Source: Planctomycetota bacterium (GTDB lineage: Bacteria > Planctomycetota > UBA8742 > UBA2392). Taken from it: a stretch of 64,000 bases of DNA. The stretch spans positions 1 to 64,000 of the forward strand of contig JACKIE010000010.1 of the NCBI GenBank assembly GCA_020638635.1, in the 5' to 3' direction. Both the position numbers and the translations under genes were made by a program. Positions 61,137 through 64,000 of the stretch are shown one piece after another. The number at the start of each line of letters is the position of its first letter. Within the stretch, counting starts at the first letter, position 1. Below the pieces are notes generated by a model that did not search any database, was not told the origin of the DNA, and saw nothing but the letters and a program-made list of their open reading frames with translations.

Positions 61137-62111
61137 ATGAAACCCCTTGCCCTTGCCCTCCTGCTGTGCGTGCTCTGCGCGCCGCTCTTCGCCCAGGACT
61201 TCAGCCCCATCGGCAACACCAACGTCGCCGGCAACGCCGCCTGGATCGCCCACTACACCGTGGACCACGGCGCCTCGCCGCAGGCCGTCACCATCGACGT
61301 CTCCGTCACCACCGCCTCGAATTCCGGCCTGCGCGTGCGCATCCTGGACACCGACGACAAGTCCGTGGCCGGCAGCAACGACGAGGCTTCAGGCCTGCAG
61401 CTTGGGCCCGGCACCGCCGACGCCCAGCTGGTCACGGCCGCGCGCAGCGGCGTGCACGACCTGCTGGTGATCGTGCAGCCGGCGCAGCCGGGCGGCAGCC
61501 TGTTCAACGGCTCGGTGCAGACCAGCGCGGGCGGGCTCACGCTGGTGACCAACAACCAGACCTTTGCCGCCAGCAGCGGGCTGTTCATCCCGTTCGGCCT
61601 GTATGCGGCCTTCAATGGCGAGCTGAGCACAACCGCGAGCTTCACTACCAACGTGGTGGTGGACTTCGGCGCTGCTCCCCAGGCCATGACCTTCGTGTTC
61701 GAGGGCATCGGCACAGGCATGAACGAGCTGCGCATCTACGACGTCAGCGGCGGCAACGTGCTGCTGAAGACGCTGAGCGCCACCGTCAATGGCAACCTGG
61801 CCAGCGCCGATTTCGTCACCACGCCGGTTTACGCCGGGCAGGTCGAGTTCCGCGTCGAGGTCGAGGGCGACGGCAGCGCCGGTGATATCTTCTGGGCCAT
61901 GTGGACGCCCAACACCGTCAGCGTGGTGGGCGGCAGCGGCGACGGTGTCAGCGCGCCCAGCTCAGGCGGCGGCGGCGGCGGAGGGGGCGGATGCGCGGCC
62001 GAGCACGGCCGCAGCTTCGCCGCCTTCGCGTTGCCGCTGCTGGCTATACTGTTCCTGCGTCGTGGGACTCGGCGGCCTTGTGGATGCCGCGCCACAGCTG
62101 GTCGGGGTTGA
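61137..62111 (+). CDS. Secreted protein with Gly-Cys sorting-signal-like tail
   Basis: 324 residues. Signal peptide (MKPLALALLLCVLCAPLFAQ), then two related beta-rich halves: one containing QAVTIDVSVTTASNSGLRVR, the other QAMTFVFEGIGTGMNELRIY. The end is nine glycines and a Cys, then a hydrophobic span (FAAFALPLLAILFL) and basic residues. That order resembles Cys-containing CTERM sorting signals (Synerg-CTERM/myxosortase type). The last 68 bases overlap the convergent kdsC-like gene. Confidence 0.7.
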   Translation: MKPLALALLLCVLCAPLFAQDFSPIGNTNVAGNAAWIAHYTVDHGASPQAVTIDVSVTTASNSGLRVRILDTDDKSVAGSNDEASGLQLGPGTADAQLVTAARSGVHDLLVIVQPAQPGGSLFNGSVQTSAGGLTLVTNNQTFAASSGLFIPFGLYAAFNGELSTTASFTTNVVVDFGAAPQAMTFVFEGIGTGMNELRIYDVSGGNVLLKTLSATVNGNLASADFVTTPVYAGQVEFRVEVEGDGSAGDIFWAMWTPNTVSVVGGSGDGVSAPSSGGGGGGGGGCAAEHGRSFAAFALPLLAILFLRRGTRRPCGCRATAGRG

Positions 62112-62601
62112 GTCCCCTGGCCGCGATCACCAGGTCGGCCAGTTCGCGCACGGCGCCGCGCCCGCCCGGCTTATGGGTCACGTGGCGCGCGCGTTCAATC
62201 GCGAAACTCGAGGCGTCGCCCGGCGCGCAGGGAATGCCCGCGACCTCGAAGGCTTCGGCGTCGTTGACGTCGTCGCCGACGTAGACGGTTTGCGCAGCCT
62301 CGGCCTCGAACTGATTCATCAATGCCTTCAGCGCTTCACCCTTGCGCTTCATGCCCGGCCGATAAGCGCTCAGCATCAGGCGCTTGACGCGGCCGGCGAC
62401 CACGGGGCTGTCCTCGCTGGTGATGATGCAGACGCGCACGCCCGCGGCCTCAAGCAGGCGCAGGCCCATGCCGTCGCGGATGTAGAAGGGTTTGGCCAGC
62501 TCGCCGTCGGGGCCGTAGATCACGGTGCCGTCGGTCAGCACGCCGTCCACGTCGCAGACGAACAGTTTGACGTTGCGCCATTCATCGTTCGAAACCGTCA
62601 T
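62044..62601 (-). CDS. kdsC: HAD phosphatase, KdsC-like (KDO 8-phosphate phosphatase)
   Basis: 185 residues from MTVSNDEWRN; the longer frame is rejected. Capless C0-type HAD: VCDVDGVLTDG (nucleophile and acid Asp), ITSEDSPVV (motif II; Ser/Glu variation from the usual S-G-R/E), Lys in MKRKGEALKAL, and YVGDDVNDAEAF. This matches 3-deoxy-manno-octulosonate-8-phosphate phosphatase, an early LPS step, or a close relative acting on another nonulosonate. Its 3' end overlaps the convergent secreted-protein gene. Confidence 0.82.
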   Translation of the reverse strand: MTVSNDEWRNVKLFVCDVDGVLTDGTVIYGPDGELAKPFYIRDGMGLRLLEAAGVRVCIITSEDSPVVAGRVKRLMLSAYRPGMKRKGEALKALMNQFEAEAAQTVYVGDDVNDAEAFEVAGIPCAPGDASSFAIERARHVTHKPGGRGAVRELADLVIAARGLNPDQLWRGIHKAAESHDAGTV

Positions 62602-62609
62602 GTTGGACA

Positions 62610-62690
62610 GAGTACGAAGAAGAGGAGGAGGGTTATAGGGCTTGGGGCTTGGGGCGGAATCGGGATCCCTAAGCCCCAGGCCCGAAGCCC
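62610..62690. repeat. GGGCTTGGGGCTTGGGG inverted repeat
   Basis: GGGCTTGGGGCTT units near 62638 and complementary AAGCCCCAGG/GAAGCCCTAA sequence to 62690 can fold back on each other; the right end supplies the TAG stop of tatC. Confidence 0.6.
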
Positions 62691-64000
62691 TAACCCCCGC
62701 CATTCTTGCCGTTGCGGTCCTGCAGCTCGTGTTCGATGCGGTCCATCCAGGGGCGCAGCTCGCGCTCGAAGAACTGCTCCATGCGCTGGCTGATGCGGTC
62801 CTCGATGTAGCGGGCGAGGTTTTCGTCCACGTTTTCGTCCCAGGGGCGGTCGGGGTATTCCTGTTCCGTGTCGGGTGCCGCTTGTCCAGCGTCCCGTGTC
62901 CCGGGTCCTGTGTCTTGCGGTTCGGATGGCTGCGCCGCAGTCGCCGTTGACACGGGACTTGGGACGGCGGACTCCTGACCGGCCGTGTTCGACACGGGAC
63001 TCGGGACGCGGGACTCGGCACTCGCCGTTGCCGTCGCCGTTTCCTGCTCGAACTTCGGCTTGCGCGGCTTGAGCTTCACCTCGACCGGCGGCTTGTCCGT
63101 GTCCTTGTAGTCGTCGTCGAAAATGGTCTCGATGTCCTGGCCGCTCTCCCGAAAGCCGGCAACCAGCTCACGCGCAAACTTGCGTGCACCGCCCCGGCTG
63201 AACTCCTGCAGCTTTTTTTCCAGGTCGATCGCCAGTCCGCCGGCCAGCGCTTCCGGGTCCACTTTCTCGCCGCGCTCGGCGGCCGCCAGCGCCTCTTTTT
63301 CTGCACGTTTCAGTACCTGCCGCTTCCACAGACGGCCGATCCACACCCCGCCTTCCACCAGGAAAAACACCGGCATTCCGGCCAGGAACATGTCAATCGG
63401 ACTGCCGGTCGGCGACACGATGGCGCCGATGATCACGGCAATCAGGATGGTGTAGCGCCGCTTGCTCTTGAAGAATTCGGGCGACAGCAGGCCGAAGCGG
63501 ATCAACGGGGCGACGACCAGAGGAATCTGGAAGATGAACCCCAGGCCGAAGGTCATGGCGAAGATCAGCCCCAGGTACTGGCCCAGTGTGTAGCTTTCCT
63601 GCACGCCGAATTCGTTGACGTTGAAGCTCAGCAGGAAGGGGATGCTGATCGGCAGCAGCACGTAACGCCCGAAGGCCGCACCGCCCATGAACAGCACGAA
63701 AATCGAGGGAATGGCGAAGCGGAAGAAGCCGCGCTCGTGGCGGTAAAGCCCGGGCGCGATGAACAGGTAGGCCTGCAGCATCACCCACGGGTAGGCGAAC
63801 ACCACGGCCGCGTACAGGCTGACGCGCATGGTGGTGCTGAAGGTTTCCATGGGATTGATGACGACGAACTGGATGCGGTGTCCGTCGCGGGTGTCCACGG
63901 CGATGTCGAGGATGTAGCGGACGATGTCGTCGGCGAAGGTGGCGAAGACCACGGAGAAGACAACGAACACGCCGAGCAGCGACCAGATCAGCCGCTTGCG
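62690..64000 (-). CDS. tatC: Sec-independent protein translocase TatC, 5' end outside window
   Basis: Partial: reading continues into the window edge (RKRLIWSLLG at the start), so about 10-20 N-terminal residues are missing. Six spans with the TatC landmarks FVVINPMETFSTTMRVSLYAA-like first periplasmic loop, the Pro-x-E region and FQIPLVVAPLIRFGLL. TatC forms the twin-arginine substrate receptor. After residue ~210 there is a long cytoplasmic extension (~210 residues) that most TatC proteins lack. It includes a Pro/Ser/Thr-rich part (62891-63019) encoded by CGGGACTCGGGAC-type repeats and a final charged helix. Confidence 0.9.
   Translation of the reverse strand, partial: RKRLIWSLLGVFVVFSVVFATFADDIVRYILDIAVDTRDGHRIQFVVINPMETFSTTMRVSLYAAVVFAYPWVMLQAYLFIAPGLYRHERGFFRFAIPSIFVLFMGGAAFGRYVLLPISIPFLLSFNVNEFGVQESYTLGQYLGLIFAMTFGLGFIFQIPLVVAPLIRFGLLSPEFFKSKRRYTILIAVIIGAIVSPTGSPIDMFLAGMPVFFLVEGGVWIGRLWKRQVLKRAEKEALAAAERGEKVDPEALAGGLAIDLEKKLQEFSRGGARKFARELVAGFRESGQDIETIFDDDYKDTDKPPVEVKLKPRKPKFEQETATATASAESRVPSPVSNTAGQESAVPSPVSTATAAQPSEPQDTGPGTRDAGQAAPDTEQEYPDRPWDENVDENLARYIEDRISQRMEQFFERELRPWMDRIEHELQDRNGKNGGG

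Overview
The window is high-GC, densely coded bacterial chromosome carrying about 60 protein genes. No rRNA or tRNA gene was recognised. The gene set points to a diderm bacterium: a KdsC-type phosphatase, lipoprotein signal peptides, a MacA/MacB-type exporter and TatC. Tandem FHA domains on a transmembrane protein, ELWxxDGT-repeat and leucine-rich secreted proteins, paired metallo-beta-lactamase/rhodanese proteins and very many small hypothetical proteins resemble Planctomycetota or a neighbouring lineage. That placement is inference; no marker gene here settles it.

Layout. 1-5.2 kb: a membrane FHA protein, a small zinc-ribbon-like membrane protein and a nucleotidyltransferase/small-partner pair resembling a toxin-antitoxin unit, beside the remnant of a second copy. 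5.2-13.1 kb: isocitrate dehydrogenase, a repeat-filled gap, a MacA/MacB-like export operon and a copper unit (CopZ, CopA). 13.3-19.9 kb: an S41 protease-like lipoprotein that has lost its catalytic residues, then a five-gene membrane operon (two small membrane proteins, a wax-synthase-like acyltransferase, a CPBP protease and a YndJ-like protein) with a GbsR/MarR regulator; matching palindromes precede both the operon and the regulator. 20-29.7 kb: a PLP enzyme, ThyX, secreted or anchored hypothetical proteins and a Na+/Ca2+ exchanger-type antiporter. 29.8-42.9 kb: an LRR lipoprotein, an MFS transporter, a membrane protein/HTH pair, glycerate kinase, ETF-ubiquinone oxidoreductase, aldo/keto reductase, RuvA, phosphoglycerate mutase and glucose-6-phosphate isomerase. 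43.2-46 kb: a sequence matching the c-di-AMP (ydaO-yuaA) riboswitch, followed by TrkH- and TrkA-type K+ transport genes. 46-51.4 kb: XerD-like recombinase, a TetR regulator, branched-chain aminotransferase, a four-helix-bundle (S23) protein framed by inverted repeats, and a RdgB/HAM1 pyrophosphatase. 52.5-57.4 kb: a sulfur unit with two persulfide-dioxygenase/rhodanese proteins, an ArsR regulator and a SulP permease. 57.4-64 kb: a large ELWxxDGT protein, a secreted protein with a sorting-signal-like tail, a KdsC-like phosphatase and a TatC gene cut by the window end.

The most unusual overall feature is the number and variety of short palindromic or tandem repeats. They fill the intergenic gaps, often as nested inverted repeats, often start exactly at a TAG stop codon, and in at least six places (copA, the yndJ-like gene, the PLP enzyme, the MFS transporter, ruvA and tatC) appear to lie in frame inside coding sequence. 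This resembles the Rickettsia palindromic element phenomenon but involves several unrelated repeat families.
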